A stretch of DNA of 64,000 nt, taken from NCBI RefSeq assembly GCF_002886255.1, contig NZ_NJAU01000003.1, positions 186,001-250,000 of the forward strand, in the 5' to 3' direction. Positions 35,128-42,826 of this stretch are shown piece by piece. The translations under genes were made by a program, and so were the position numbers. Source of the stretch: Alteribacillus bidgolensis (lineage in GTDB: Bacteria > Bacillota > Bacilli > Bacillales > Marinococcaceae). How positions within the stretch are numbered: position 1 is the first letter of the stretch; every line of letters begins with the position of its first letter. The notes beneath the pieces were generated by a model. The model did no database searches and was not told the DNA's origin. It saw only the letters and a list, made by a program, of their open reading frames with translations.

Positions 35128-36648
35128 ATGCCTACTGAACTATGGTTATCGATCGTTCCCCCTGTTGTAGCGATCATTTTTGCCATGTGGACAAAACAAG
35201 TCATCCCGTCTTTACTTATTGGGTTATGGGTCGGAAGCCTTTTATACACAGGTTCTTGGGTAGAATCCTTAAATCAAACCGTTTCATACATAATGGGTGT
35301 TTTAACCGATACAGGTAATTTGGATGTTTTGTTATTTCTCTATATTTTTAGTGGATTAGTCGCTTTGATTCAAGCATCTGGTGGAGTTCAGGCGTTTGCT
35401 CGCTGGATCGCCCAATACATTAAAGGACCCAATCAAACGCTGCTTACATCGTGGGGACTCTTACCGATTACGTTTATGGACTGTGGGTTTCGTGTTGTTG
35501 CTGGTGGTGCGATGATTAAACCATTAGCTAAACGGTATCACGTTGCCAAAGAACGTTTAGCCTACATGTTAAACAATTCTTCAAGTCCTGTGATTGTTCT
35601 TATTCCAATGGCCACGACGTTTATTGGCTACATCATTGGAGTGTTAAATAAAGGAATGCAGGCTGCGGGGATAAGTGGTGATCCTCTAGCTTTGTTTATC
35701 CGTTCCCTTCCTTTTCACTTTTTTAGCTATCTCTCGATTGCCATTGCCTTGTTATCTTTAATACCAGCCTTTAATTTTGGAACCATGAAAAACCTAATGA
35801 ATATCGATCAAAAAGATACCGCAAAGAATAGAACAGGTCGGGTTCCGGACAAACCTGCATTTGCTACCGAATTTTCACGAGAATTCGGAGATGAAAATCA
35901 AGATAAAGCCGAAAGCGCAAAAGACCAAATGGGGGTAGCCATGAAAGGGGAGAAAAAAGAGCACGGCATGAAGATGGAGATGGGGATGGACCATGAAGAA
36001 CCGGTATTAGAACCTCGTCTCTTAAATCTATTTGCCCCGATCATCACTCTTATTTCACTTAGTTTTATCCTCATGTGGGGGAGCGATGAACCATCAAGAA
36101 TGATGCTTTTATCCTTATTGGTCACTCTTGCTGCTTCCATTGGGTTGTATCTTGTCCAGGGATTAAAGCTTAAAAAAATGACGGACCGTTTCATAAAAGG
36201 CGGCAATAAACTTATGGCAACCATTATTATTTTACTTTTAGCTTGGCCTATTTCTGATGTCTCACAAGATTTGGGGCTTACTTCCTTAATCCAAGGAACA
36301 TTGGAAGGAAATTTACCAGCCGTATGGGTACCTGTTCTCGTATTTGCTGTGACAGCAGCTGTGACTTATTTTATTGGCTCTTCCTGGGGAGCTTGGGCCC
36401 TTATGATGCCTGTCGCTATTCCATTGGCCGTAACGACAGGAAGCTCCGTTCCGTTAGTCGTTGCAGCCGTATTTTCCGGTGGAACATTTGGGGATGTCAC
36501 TTCCCCTGTTTCGGGAATGACAGCCATGTCTGCTGGGATTGCAGATGCTGATCATATGAAGTATGTACGTGCCATGACGCCTTACAATATGACTGCAGCT
36601 GTATTATCTGCGATTTTGTTTATTGGTGTTTCTTTTTTCTTCGTCTAA
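35128..36648 (+). CDS. Na+/H+ antiporter NhaC-family membrane protein
   Basis: A polytopic protein of 506 aa with 10-12 helices of the NhaC/arginine-ornithine antiporter group (IPSLLIGLWVGSLLYTGSWV at the N-terminus, GTFGDVTSPVSGMTAMSAGI near the C-terminus). A long cytosolic insert (about 240-300) includes a Met/His/Glu-rich stretch (272-292) containing MKMEMGMDHEE, resembling metal-binding sequences. AAAGGATG precedes the ATG at 35128. The next gene encodes a copper-storage-like protein 79 bases on, so the transporter may handle metal or be linked to metal stress. The transported ion is not proven. Confidence 0.82.
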   Translation: MPTELWLSIVPPVVAIIFAMWTKQVIPSLLIGLWVGSLLYTGSWVESLNQTVSYIMGVLTDTGNLDVLLFLYIFSGLVALIQASGGVQAFARWIAQYIKGPNQTLLTSWGLLPITFMDCGFRVVAGGAMIKPLAKRYHVAKERLAYMLNNSSSPVIVLIPMATTFIGYIIGVLNKGMQAAGISGDPLALFIRSLPFHFFSYLSIAIALLSLIPAFNFGTMKNLMNIDQKDTAKNRTGRVPDKPAFATEFSREFGDENQDKAESAKDQMGVAMKGEKKEHGMKMEMGMDHEEPVLEPRLLNLFAPIITLISLSFILMWGSDEPSRMMLLSLLVTLAASIGLYLVQGLKLKKMTDRFIKGGNKLMATIIILLLAWPISDVSQDLGLTSLIQGTLEGNLPAVWVPVLVFAVTAAVTYFIGSSWGAWALMMPVAIPLAVTTGSSVPLVVAAVFSGGTFGDVTSPVSGMTAMSAGIADADHMKYVRAMTPYNMTAAVLSAILFIGVSFFFV

Positions 36649-36727
36649 TCCCCCCAATGTATATATGATGCGAAATAAGCAAATTTTAAAAAACGAGGGT
36701 TAAATAGAAGGGAGGGGAAATTGCTTT

Positions 36728-37075
36728 ATGCCAAGTGTTGTCGATTCATCTGTTCAACAATTTCAAACGTGTATCAATGCTTGTAATCAATGTATGCAAG
36801 CTTGTGAAGAATGTTTAACCTCTTGTTTTAAAGAACCTGACGTGCAAGCACGGGCACATTGTATTAACATGTTAAGGGATTGTGCAGACATTTGTGCAAT
36901 GGCTTCTCAATGGATGTCTCGCGGAAGCATGTATGGGAAACAGTTCTGCCAACTTTGCGCGACCATTTGTGATGACTGCGCAACGGAATGTGAGAAGTTC
37001 CAAGATGCTCATTGTCAAGAGTGTGCGAAATTTTGTCGTCAATGTGCAGAGGAATGCCGTAAAATGGCTTCATAA
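36728..37075 (+). CDS. Four-helix-bundle copper-storage protein (Csp-like)
   Basis: A cytosolic cysteine-rich protein of 115 aa with 19 cysteines, many as CxxC or CxxxC pairs pointing into a four-helix bundle (TCINACNQCMQACEECLTSC, AEECRKMAS at the end). Family members (Csp3 / DUF326) bind many Cu(I) ions and store or detoxify copper. There is no signal peptide, which suits the cytosolic Csp3 type. GGGAGGGG before the ATG supports the start. It follows the NhaC-type gene and ends at a strong terminator. A related minus-strand fragment lies immediately downstream. Confidence 0.9.
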   Translation: MPSVVDSSVQQFQTCINACNQCMQACEECLTSCFKEPDVQARAHCINMLRDCADICAMASQWMSRGSMYGKQFCQLCATICDDCATECEKFQDAHCQECAKFCRQCAEECRKMAS

Positions 37076-37082
37076 ATTAGAA

Positions 37083-37112
37083 AAAAGCAGGTGGATGTCG
37101 TCACCTGCTTTT
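37083..37112. terminator. Terminator of the Csp gene
   Basis: A perfect 11-bp stem (AAAAGCAGGTG / CACCTGCTTTT) with an 8-base loop and T-run, eight bases after the stop. It serves both convergent genes. Confidence 0.85.
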
Positions 37113-37137
37113 CTATTCACAGTTATTCAACAACCAG

Positions 37138-37296
37138 TTAAGCCATAGCAAAGCTGCGACATGCTTGAGCGCAATGTAAGCAAACTTGACCACATCGTTG
37201 TGATGGTTTATCGGGATGTTGTAAACAGTTATAACCGCAAATTTCACAAATTTCTGCACATAATGGGGTATCGCCAACAAAATGCGGATTTACCAC
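37138..37296 (-). pseudogene. Cys-rich copper-protein-like C-terminal fragment
   Basis: A short frame (52 aa from a GTG at 37296) with eight cysteines in CxxxCxxC spacing: LCAEICEIC, NCLQHPDKPSQRC, VCLHCAQAC. It resembles the last third of ferredoxin-like or four-helix copper-binding proteins. It lacks the N-terminal helices and a ribosome site. It lies convergent to the intact Csp gene, sharing its terminator. A remnant of a second copper-binding gene is likely; a real short peptide is possible but less so. Confidence 0.5.
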
Positions 37297-37556
37297 GTTA
37301 TGAATTTAAATAGCATAAATAAAAGGGATTTTATCACATGAAGCATACACGTGTTATGTAAATTTATGAAGGTTTATACGACCTACAATTTAATCTTTTT
37401 TTACAAGTAACTCTTAACGTTGTTTTTCCGCGTTTTGCTGTTTGTACCCCATAATGAGGCCATAGATTTCGAAAACTTGCTACAACGTGCGAGGTACTTT
37501 GCTGTTAACGTACATACATCAGCACAATCCCAAGCGGGCGCGATTATGTAGTGATA

Positions 37557-37598
37557 AAAGCCTAATTTCTCAACATTTTAAAGGAGAAATTAGGCTTT
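37557..37598. terminator. Perfect bidirectional hairpin
   Basis: A 14-bp stem (AAAGCCTAATTTCT / AGAAATTAGGCTTT) with a 14-base loop. No intact gene adjoins it, so it is probably left from a lost one. Confidence 0.65.
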
Positions 37599-37656
37599 AT
37601 TGTATTTAGTGACTCTTAAATTTTAAGTCCCGCCTGATGCTACCACTTAGAGTAAA

Positions 37657-37788
37657 ACAATGAAAAGATCGTTTGTTAATACAATATATCTTTTGCTTCT
37701 GATGACAGCTTCGCTGGAACGGTCCAGAAATTAACTCCTTACGACAAATAATTCTGAAAATAATACGCCATTTATCTCTAAAATTCAC
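37657..37788. repeat. Dispersed repeat, copy 1
   Basis: About 132 bases matching 46188-46321 with roughly 85-90% identity by eye. The core is GACAGCTTCGCTGG, and the 3' end is ATACGCCATTTAT...CTAAAATTCAC. A third partial copy is at 26817-26830. Each full copy ends 114-116 bases before the start of a signal-peptide gene. Confidence 0.75.
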
Positions 37789-37800
37789 AGGGGGGTTTCA

Positions 37801-37870
37801 AATGATCATACAACTTGTCTCAAAAACGAACGTTTTTGGATACTTGATGCTTATGGTAAAAAATGTATAA
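37801..37870 (+). promoter_or_regulatory. Promoter of small secreted-peptide gene
   Basis: About 31 bases with CTTGTCTCAAAAACGAAC match the antitoxin promoter at 30301. Downstream TTGATG and TATAAT are separated by 16 bases, a good sigma-A-type promoter. Confidence 0.6.
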
Positions 37871-37903
37871 TGGGAGTGAATTCAAAAAATGGAGGCGACA
37901 AAA

Positions 37904-38098
37904 ATGAAAAAATTACTTGTTGCAACCTTGTTGATAACACTAACATTATTTCAAACGTCTGGAGTATCTGCAAAGGGAATTGATGTAAATGAGCTTCAAG
38001 ATGTATTTGAAGAAGCTGCTAAGAAAAGTATGGAAATAGCGAAGCAAAAACGAGAAAAATCTCTTCAATTGGAATCAGGAAGGCTCTCGGTTCGGTAA
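37904..38098 (+). CDS. Small secreted peptide (64 aa)
   Basis: Begins MKKLLVATLLITLTLFQTSG, a clear signal peptide with likely cleavage after VSA (about 24). The mature 40 residues are highly charged, helical and lysine/glutamate-rich (FEEAAKKSMEIAKQKREK), with no cysteine. GGAGG sits before the ATG at 37904. No family is recognised. It stops where a GC-rich segment begins (about 38085), so the C-terminus may be truncated by an insertion. The promoter resembles that of the toxin-antitoxin locus. Confidence 0.6.
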   Translation: MKKLLVATLLITLTLFQTSGVSAKGIDVNELQDVFEEAAKKSMEIAKQKREKSLQLESGRLSVR

Positions 38099-38524
38099 GG
38101 GCCGGGTCGTATTTTTAAGAAAACCACTTAAAAATCTCCCCTTTTCCCCTTGCCTCCCCTCGGTTGGCATGCTGCTAGGCTGTCGCCGAGCTCCAAATGC
38201 ACCGATGAGACACAACAATTTGTAAGCACAATAAATTATATACTATTACAAATCAAACAACTATTTTAATCCCCATTCTACTTAGAATGGGGATCTTTGT
38301 AGGTTTATGCCAAGAAAATTAAACAACTTTATTGTTCGTCAACATAAAGGTGACTTAAGTACTTAAGTGATGTTGGTGGAATTAAGTGTTGATTTAAAAT
38401 AAACTTTGATTAAAGTTCCTGTATTGATATGCAGGAATTTTTTGTTCCCCAATCGGGCCGGATGTTAAATAAGAGTTGTTGGTCATTGAAGGTCAACCGG
38501 AAAATTTATTTTTCTAGTTGGCTT
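38099..38524. other. GC-rich patch and hairpin
   Basis: About 38085-38215 is much richer in GC than its surroundings and has no gene; a TTTTTAAG/CTTAAAAA hairpin and CTCGG/CCGAG arms are visible. A hairpin ATCCCCATTCT / AGAATGGGGAT lies at 38269-38294, flanked by AACAACT-type repeats as at 26720-26790. Confidence 0.45.
38269..38294. terminator. Hairpin flanked by AACAACTTT repeats
   Basis: A perfect 11-bp stem with a 4-base loop and a short T-run. Similar hairpins with the same flanks lie near 26740. Confidence 0.5.
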
Positions 38525-39436
38525 TTATTCGTTAATATCATCAATTTCTTCAGTCGAAAAAGGCTCAGATTTATGATATTGGCTCATAACGTTAATGAAT
38601 TCTTTTGTTGCAGGTGTGACTTCATCAAATGAGTGTGTAATGATACCGATATCACGAGTTATCCTTGGATTAATATCCTTTATGATTAAATGATGTGACA
38701 CAGAAGAAAGTGTAAAGTTTGAAACAATACCTATACCTAAGTTATTTTTAACCATATTAATCAACGTTTCCGCATTTTGGACGGTTAGGTTCTCTTTAAA
38801 TTCAATATTATTTTTTTGGAATATTTTTGATATAGCAATTTCGTGTCCACCTTTACAGAAGATCATTTCATTCTGATACTTTTCCAGGTGAATCTGTTTT
38901 TCTTGATTTAATTCATGATCTTCTGGAATGATGGCGACCATGTAATCCTTGTTTAATATTTTAAATTCATATGGATCAAAAGGAGATGAAACGATTCCCA
39001 TATCAACCGTTCGATCCTCTACCCATTCCTTTATTTGATTGGAGGTGCCTTCCACGAGTTCTATATTAACTAGTGGATATTTTGACCTAAATAAAGCAAG
39101 GGTCTTAGGCAAGATGTTTGTTGATACAGCAGGAAAAGACCCCACTTTAACTTTACCGCTTAAAAGTTTATTTTCCCTATTGGCAACTTGATATATTTTG
39201 TTCTCAATAAATTTCATTTTTCTCGTCAGGATCAGAATTTCTTTCCCCACTTCAGTAAGTATTAATCCATTTTTTTTATCCCTAATGAACAACTTAATAT
39301 TCAGGGATTTTTCTAAATTTTTCACTGCTTTACTTACCGCTGGTTGTGATATAAACAGCTCATCAGAAGCTTCAGTAATATTCATTTTTTCGGCAACTTT
39401 CATAAATATTCTTAGGTTGTTCATATTCATAACCAT
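38525..39436 (-). CDS. LysR-family transcriptional regulator
   Basis: A full-length 303-aa LysR regulator. The N-terminal winged helix is typical (ITEASDELFISQPAVSKAVK), followed by a linker helix and a two-lobe effector domain (about 95-290) with SGKVKVGSFPAVSTNILPKT. The effector is not readable. It is divergent from the MFS gene (39644), whose promoter would lie in the 207-base gap, the classical LysR arrangement. The ribosome site is AAGGGG. Its AT-rich base use contrasts strongly with the GC-rich MFS gene. Confidence 0.9.
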   Translation of the reverse strand: MVMNMNNLRIFMKVAEKMNITEASDELFISQPAVSKAVKNLEKSLNIKLFIRDKKNGLILTEVGKEILILTRKMKFIENKIYQVANRENKLLSGKVKVGSFPAVSTNILPKTLALFRSKYPLVNIELVEGTSNQIKEWVEDRTVDMGIVSSPFDPYEFKILNKDYMVAIIPEDHELNQEKQIHLEKYQNEMIFCKGGHEIAISKIFQKNNIEFKENLTVQNAETLINMVKNNLGIGIVSNFTLSSVSHHLIIKDINPRITRDIGIITHSFDEVTPATKEFINVMSQYHKSEPFSTEEIDDINE

Positions 39437-39643
39437 TTGGTTATACCCCTTATTAAAAAAGTGTATTTCAGTTATATATCAATATAACATATTATGAAAA
39501 CAAATAGTAAATCCTTAAGATCTGTTCAAAGTTTCTTAGGGATAATTTCTTTTACTCTTGTTTGGGGACATACACGGATTGCGAAAAGTATCAAACGTTA
39601 AACGTCCGGTTACTCAAACTGGATCTCAAAGGAGGCATGCGAA

Positions 39644-40861
39644 ATGCATCAAACGAAGTACGAAAAAACTCAACTCCAGCGTATATGGGTAACCGCCTGG
39701 ATGGTAACGGCGGTCTTCATACTTTCAAACTTACCCACTCCGCTCTATGTGTACTGGCAGAAGGAAATGGACTTTTCCAATGGTACACTTACTCTGGTTT
39801 TTTCGGCCTATATCGCGGGCCTACTTGTGACGCTTCTTGTCGCCGGCCAGCTCTCTGATCGGTTCGGGCGCAAATCTGTGCTGTACCCGGGTCTGACGGC
39901 AGCTCTCCTCGCCTGCATCCTGTTTGCTACAGCGTCCTCGGTGGTCGCCCTTGTCGTCGCCCGTTTTCTGTCGGGCATTGCTGTAGGAGTCATCGTCTCG
40001 GCGGGGATGGCCTCGGTCATGGATGTCGGCGGATCCGAACGGAAGCCTCTAGCTTCGCTTGCCGCATCCGTCACAATGGTGTTGGGGGCGGGTTTAGGAC
40101 CACTGCTTGCGGGTGTCTTGGCTGAGGTCATGACCCGCCCAGTGGTTCCGATCTTCACGGTCGAACTTGTTATCTTGGCGATCGCCTACCTTGTTGTGGG
40201 TAAACTTCCAAAAAGACGTATTGACTCTCCTCAACAGGGCAGATGGCGTTTGCGTATGCCAAGTGTGCCGTCAGCAAATCGCTTGCATCTGGCTTTCGGG
40301 ATTGCCGTCTTCGCACCTGGCATTACTGCGACATCCTTTGTTTTATCCCTTGGTCCTTCGCTTTTGTCAAAGCTTCTGAATGTAACAAGCCCTCTTGTTG
40401 CGGGTGGCACAGCCTGTGTCATGTTCCTTGCGGCAACCGGTGTACAATTCATGCTCAAGAAGCTGCCCGTGCGTACCATTTTCTTGATTGGTGCAACGTC
40501 AACAATCCTGTCTATGCTCAGTATGGCAGGAGCTGTCAACGCCTCTGTTGCCCTGCTACTCGTGATCGCTGCCGTTCTTGCTGGTGTTGGTCAGGGTCTC
40601 GGGCAACTTGGTGGTCTGACACTCATCGGCCTTCATGTTCCGGAGCATCGCAGGGCTGAGACCAACGCGATTCTCAATATCGGTGGTTACATCCCAGCTG
40701 CCACCCTGCCTGTATGCGCTGGCTACGTCATCGATTATACAGGACTGGCGTTTGGGGCGACCACCTTCACTGCCGTCCTGTCTTTAATAGCCGGAGTTGC
40801 AGCGATTTTTGTTCATACACAGCTTCAGATGGATAATTTTAAAAGCATCCCAACTAAGTAA
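39644..40861 (+). CDS. MFS transporter (drug-efflux-like), GC-rich
   Basis: A 12-helix major facilitator of 405 aa. TM2-3 loop motif A reads GQLSDRFGRKSVLYPG, and motif C-like GAGLGPLLAGVLAE lies in TM5, both typical of proton-driven exporters. AAAGGAGG before the ATG supports the start. Base composition is visibly richer in GC than all neighbouring genes, with many GC-ending codons, so recent transfer from a higher-GC relative is likely. An AT-rich quinone oxidoreductase-like gene follows 18 bases later, suggesting co-transcription despite different origins. Substrate unknown. Confidence 0.88.
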   Translation: MHQTKYEKTQLQRIWVTAWMVTAVFILSNLPTPLYVYWQKEMDFSNGTLTLVFSAYIAGLLVTLLVAGQLSDRFGRKSVLYPGLTAALLACILFATASSVVALVVARFLSGIAVGVIVSAGMASVMDVGGSERKPLASLAASVTMVLGAGLGPLLAGVLAEVMTRPVVPIFTVELVILAIAYLVVGKLPKRRIDSPQQGRWRLRMPSVPSANRLHLAFGIAVFAPGITATSFVLSLGPSLLSKLLNVTSPLVAGGTACVMFLAATGVQFMLKKLPVRTIFLIGATSTILSMLSMAGAVNASVALLLVIAAVLAGVGQGLGQLGGLTLIGLHVPEHRRAETNAILNIGGYIPAATLPVCAGYVIDYTGLAFGATTFTAVLSLIAGVAAIFVHTQLQMDNFKSIPTK

Positions 40862-40879
40862 GAAACGGAGTGATATATC

Positions 40880-41431
40880 ATGAAAATATTAGTTATCGTA
40901 GTGCATCCAAATATTGAACAATCACGAATCAATAAGGCTAGGAAAAATGAGTTGGGAACAGATAATAGAATCACGGTTCATGAACTTTATAAAAGATATC
41001 CAAATGAAGAAATAAATGTTGAAGAAGAGCGGGAACTATTAAAAAATCACAACCGAATTATCTTCCAGTTTCCTATGTATTGGTATAGTTCGCCACCATT
41101 ATTAAAGAAATGGTTTGATTTAGTTTTTACAAAGGGTTGGGCATATGGACGAAACGGAAATGAATTAAAGGACAAAGAATTTGGGTTAGCCGTTTCAACA
41201 TTTTCCCCTGAAGAACATTATCAGCAATCTGGCTTAAATGGCCATACAATAGAAGAACTTACCTTTCCTTTCGAGACGACAGTCAACAAAATTAAAGGTG
41301 TTTATCTTCCTATATTTGTGCTACATGGCGTAGGAAAAATGCGTGATGACGATTTAAAAAAGGATGCCTTGGAATATAAAAATTATATAACAAGAAAATG
41401 TATCAATGGTAAAGGGTCAAAATTCAACTAA
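40880..41431 (+). CDS. NAD(P)H-dependent quinone/flavin oxidoreductase (flavodoxin-like)
   Basis: A 183-aa protein of the NQO1/KefF/YwrO flavodoxin fold. It starts MKILVIVVHPNIEQSRINKA, then IIFQFPMYWYSSPPLLKKWF, the FMN/FAD and quinone-side segment, and VFTKGWAYG, typical of this group. Such proteins reduce quinones or electrophiles, or activate potassium efflux. GGAGTG precedes the ATG, 18 bases after the MFS stop. With LysR and MFS it forms a plausible quinone- or xenobiotic-response cassette. Confidence 0.87.
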   Translation: MKILVIVVHPNIEQSRINKARKNELGTDNRITVHELYKRYPNEEINVEEERELLKNHNRIIFQFPMYWYSSPPLLKKWFDLVFTKGWAYGRNGNELKDKEFGLAVSTFSPEEHYQQSGLNGHTIEELTFPFETTVNKIKGVYLPIFVLHGVGKMRDDDLKKDALEYKNYITRKCINGKGSKFN

Positions 41432-41670
41432 TCTTTACTATTCCCAATCGGCGATAGGCTTCCTTCACTTTTTTACAACAATTATTTTTGAAATAGAAAG
41501 AAAAGACCAAAAACAGGTGCTTTGGATTCCAGTTAAAATGGTTATGAACCCTTTCCTGGAAGCTCATCTAACATAACCTTCTTTCTGTAATAGGGTCGAT
41601 ATTGTGGAAGATCACAGCTATAAATGATCAAACTTTTTTATAAAAATTCCATCTGTATTCAAAATTGTAG

Positions 41671-41706
41671 GATACATTTTGATCGATCTTTTTTCAAAAT
41701 GTATTC
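41671..41706. repeat. Hairpin A of a covarying pair
   Basis: Arms GATACATTTTGA and TCAAAATGTAT around the loop TCGATCTTTTT. It shares the TTTTGA/TCAAAA base and the loop with hairpin B, but the outer arm differs with compensating changes. Confidence 0.65.
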
Positions 41707-41848
41707 TTTGAAGTTTCCATACAATGCAGGTTTATGCGCTATTTTTGATCAAACTTTAATTCAAAGCTACATTTCCGCGTTTTGCTGTTACGACCTCATA
41801 CATATCAAGGATAAGTGAATCCGTGTACAAATACCCAATTAAATACAA

Positions 41849-41891
41849 TAAGAGCGTGTTTTGATCAATCTTTTTTCAAAACACGCTCTTA
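41849..41891. repeat. Hairpin B of a covarying pair
   Basis: Perfect 16-bp arms (TAAGAGCGTGTTTTGA / TCAAAACACGCTCTTA) around the loop TCAATCTTTTT, which differs from loop A by one base. It may be a terminator-like element; the T-run is within the loop rather than after the stem. Confidence 0.7.
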
Positions 41892-42010
41892 CTATTTGTT
41901 CGTTTATCAAGGTTGTTAGCATTATTTTAATCAAACTTTATTAAAGCTACATCTATATCCTAAGTAGAGAACGTGAACCATCAGTGCGGACGCTCTTTAT
42001 TTTATTATAA

Positions 42011-42499
42011 TTAAATATTCAAAAAGACACAGACTTTACATTCATCGTTTCGACTTGTTTCTACAATTTGAAACGCTGCCCCTATTTTAAATTTTTCGCC
42101 GTTGATGTCAATGTTTTTAACAACCTGATAAATACCAGGGGAAATTTTATCTTCAAAAGCGTTTAAATCAACAGTAGTTTGATAAGTCTCTCCTGGTTGA
42201 AGTGTGATAAGTTGCTGTGTAAAATGAAGGTTTTCTGTTAATGACGTTTTTACCCATTTGCCATCCTCATATCTTTCAACAGCGTAAGGAGTCCCAAATG
42301 AAATAACATGGGATGTCTCGTTTTTCAGGGATAAAGAAATAACTTCGCTAGAGGTATATGTTTCTTTTTCCGTTTCCCAAGAAACTCCATCGACATTCAT
42401 AGGAGACAATACATCACGGCTTTTTCCTTCAGCATCTGCAGAACATGCCGTTAATAAAAGGATAGCTAATAAGAAAGGAATTGTTTTTTTCCACATCAT
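42011..42499 (-). CDS. Lipoprotein with immunoglobulin-like domain
   Basis: A 162-aa surface lipoprotein. The signal peptide ends in the lipobox LLTAC (Cys19), so it is membrane-anchored outside the cell. The rest is a beta-sandwich similar to the bacterial Ig-like domain of small Bacillus lipoproteins: VSWETEKETYTSSEVISLSL, NETSHVISFG, ITLQPGETYQTTVDL, SPGIYQVVKNI. GAAGGGGGA precedes the double ATG at 42499. Role unknown. Two cysteines (CKVC) at the C-terminus are unusual for the family and could form a disulfide. Confidence 0.75.
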   Translation of the reverse strand: MMWKKTIPFLLAILLLTACSADAEGKSRDVLSPMNVDGVSWETEKETYTSSEVISLSLKNETSHVISFGTPYAVERYEDGKWVKTSLTENLHFTQQLITLQPGETYQTTVDLNAFEDKISPGIYQVVKNIDINGEKFKIGAAFQIVETSRNDECKVCVFLNI

Positions 42500-42661
42500 T
42501 TATTCCCCCTTCATTTCATATCTTACATTTTTTTCCTTAGAATGAAAATACAATGGAAAACATTTAGGGTGTTTTTGCCCGTCCCCTCGAATAAGGCATC
42601 TTTTTCATCTTATCTGGTTTTTATGCTACAATACTTCAATACCCCGATAAAGCTATAATCA

Positions 42662-42797
42662 CTTATGGCAAGTGCTCCTCCAGATCTTGCGATCCTACAG
42701 AAATTATTTAATCACTCGGCCCCAAGCGTTTACGCTAGCCTATATTGGAATGACACAAGATGATCTTGATGATGTTTATTTAAATCTAAATCTCTAG
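42662..42797 (+). pseudogene. Tyrosine recombinase (phage integrase) C-terminal relic
   Basis: Reads ILQKLFNHSAPSV in one frame, then TLAYIGMTQDDLDDVYLNLN in another. Together they match the end of integrase proteins (L..HSS..VT..YIG...), including the nucleophilic tyrosine (YIG). Removing one T near 42729 joins them. Nothing upstream continues the gene. It is a decayed integrase, evidence of former phage or element integration. Confidence 0.75.
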
Positions 42798-42826
42798 AGA
42801 ATAGTTTCATACTGGGGGGATTGAAA

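Larger units (their letters stand above)
37297..37903. other. Mosaic noncoding stretch before a secreted-peptide gene
   Basis: Contains a hairpin terminator (37557-37598), a dispersed repeat (37657-37788), and a promoter region (37801-37880) sharing about 31 bases with 30301. TTGATG (-35) and TATAAT (-10) with a 16-base spacer are visible around 37843-37870. Confidence 0.5.
41432..42010. other. Noncoding stretch with paired hairpins
   Basis: About 580 bases without a gene. It holds two hairpins with the same 11-base loop but different, compensating arms (41671 and 41849). They alternate with GATCAAACTTT boxes (about 41627, 41747, 41931), the latter two followed by AAAGCTACAT. Confidence 0.6.

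Noticed and set aside
37606..37788. 60-aa minus-strand frame within the dispersed repeat
   Set aside because: The second copy of the repeat has an indel that breaks the same frame, so the conserved feature is DNA, not protein.
41624..41818. 64-aa frame through the hairpin region
   Set aside because: It consists of the GATCAAAC box and hairpin arms translated, and has no ribosome site.
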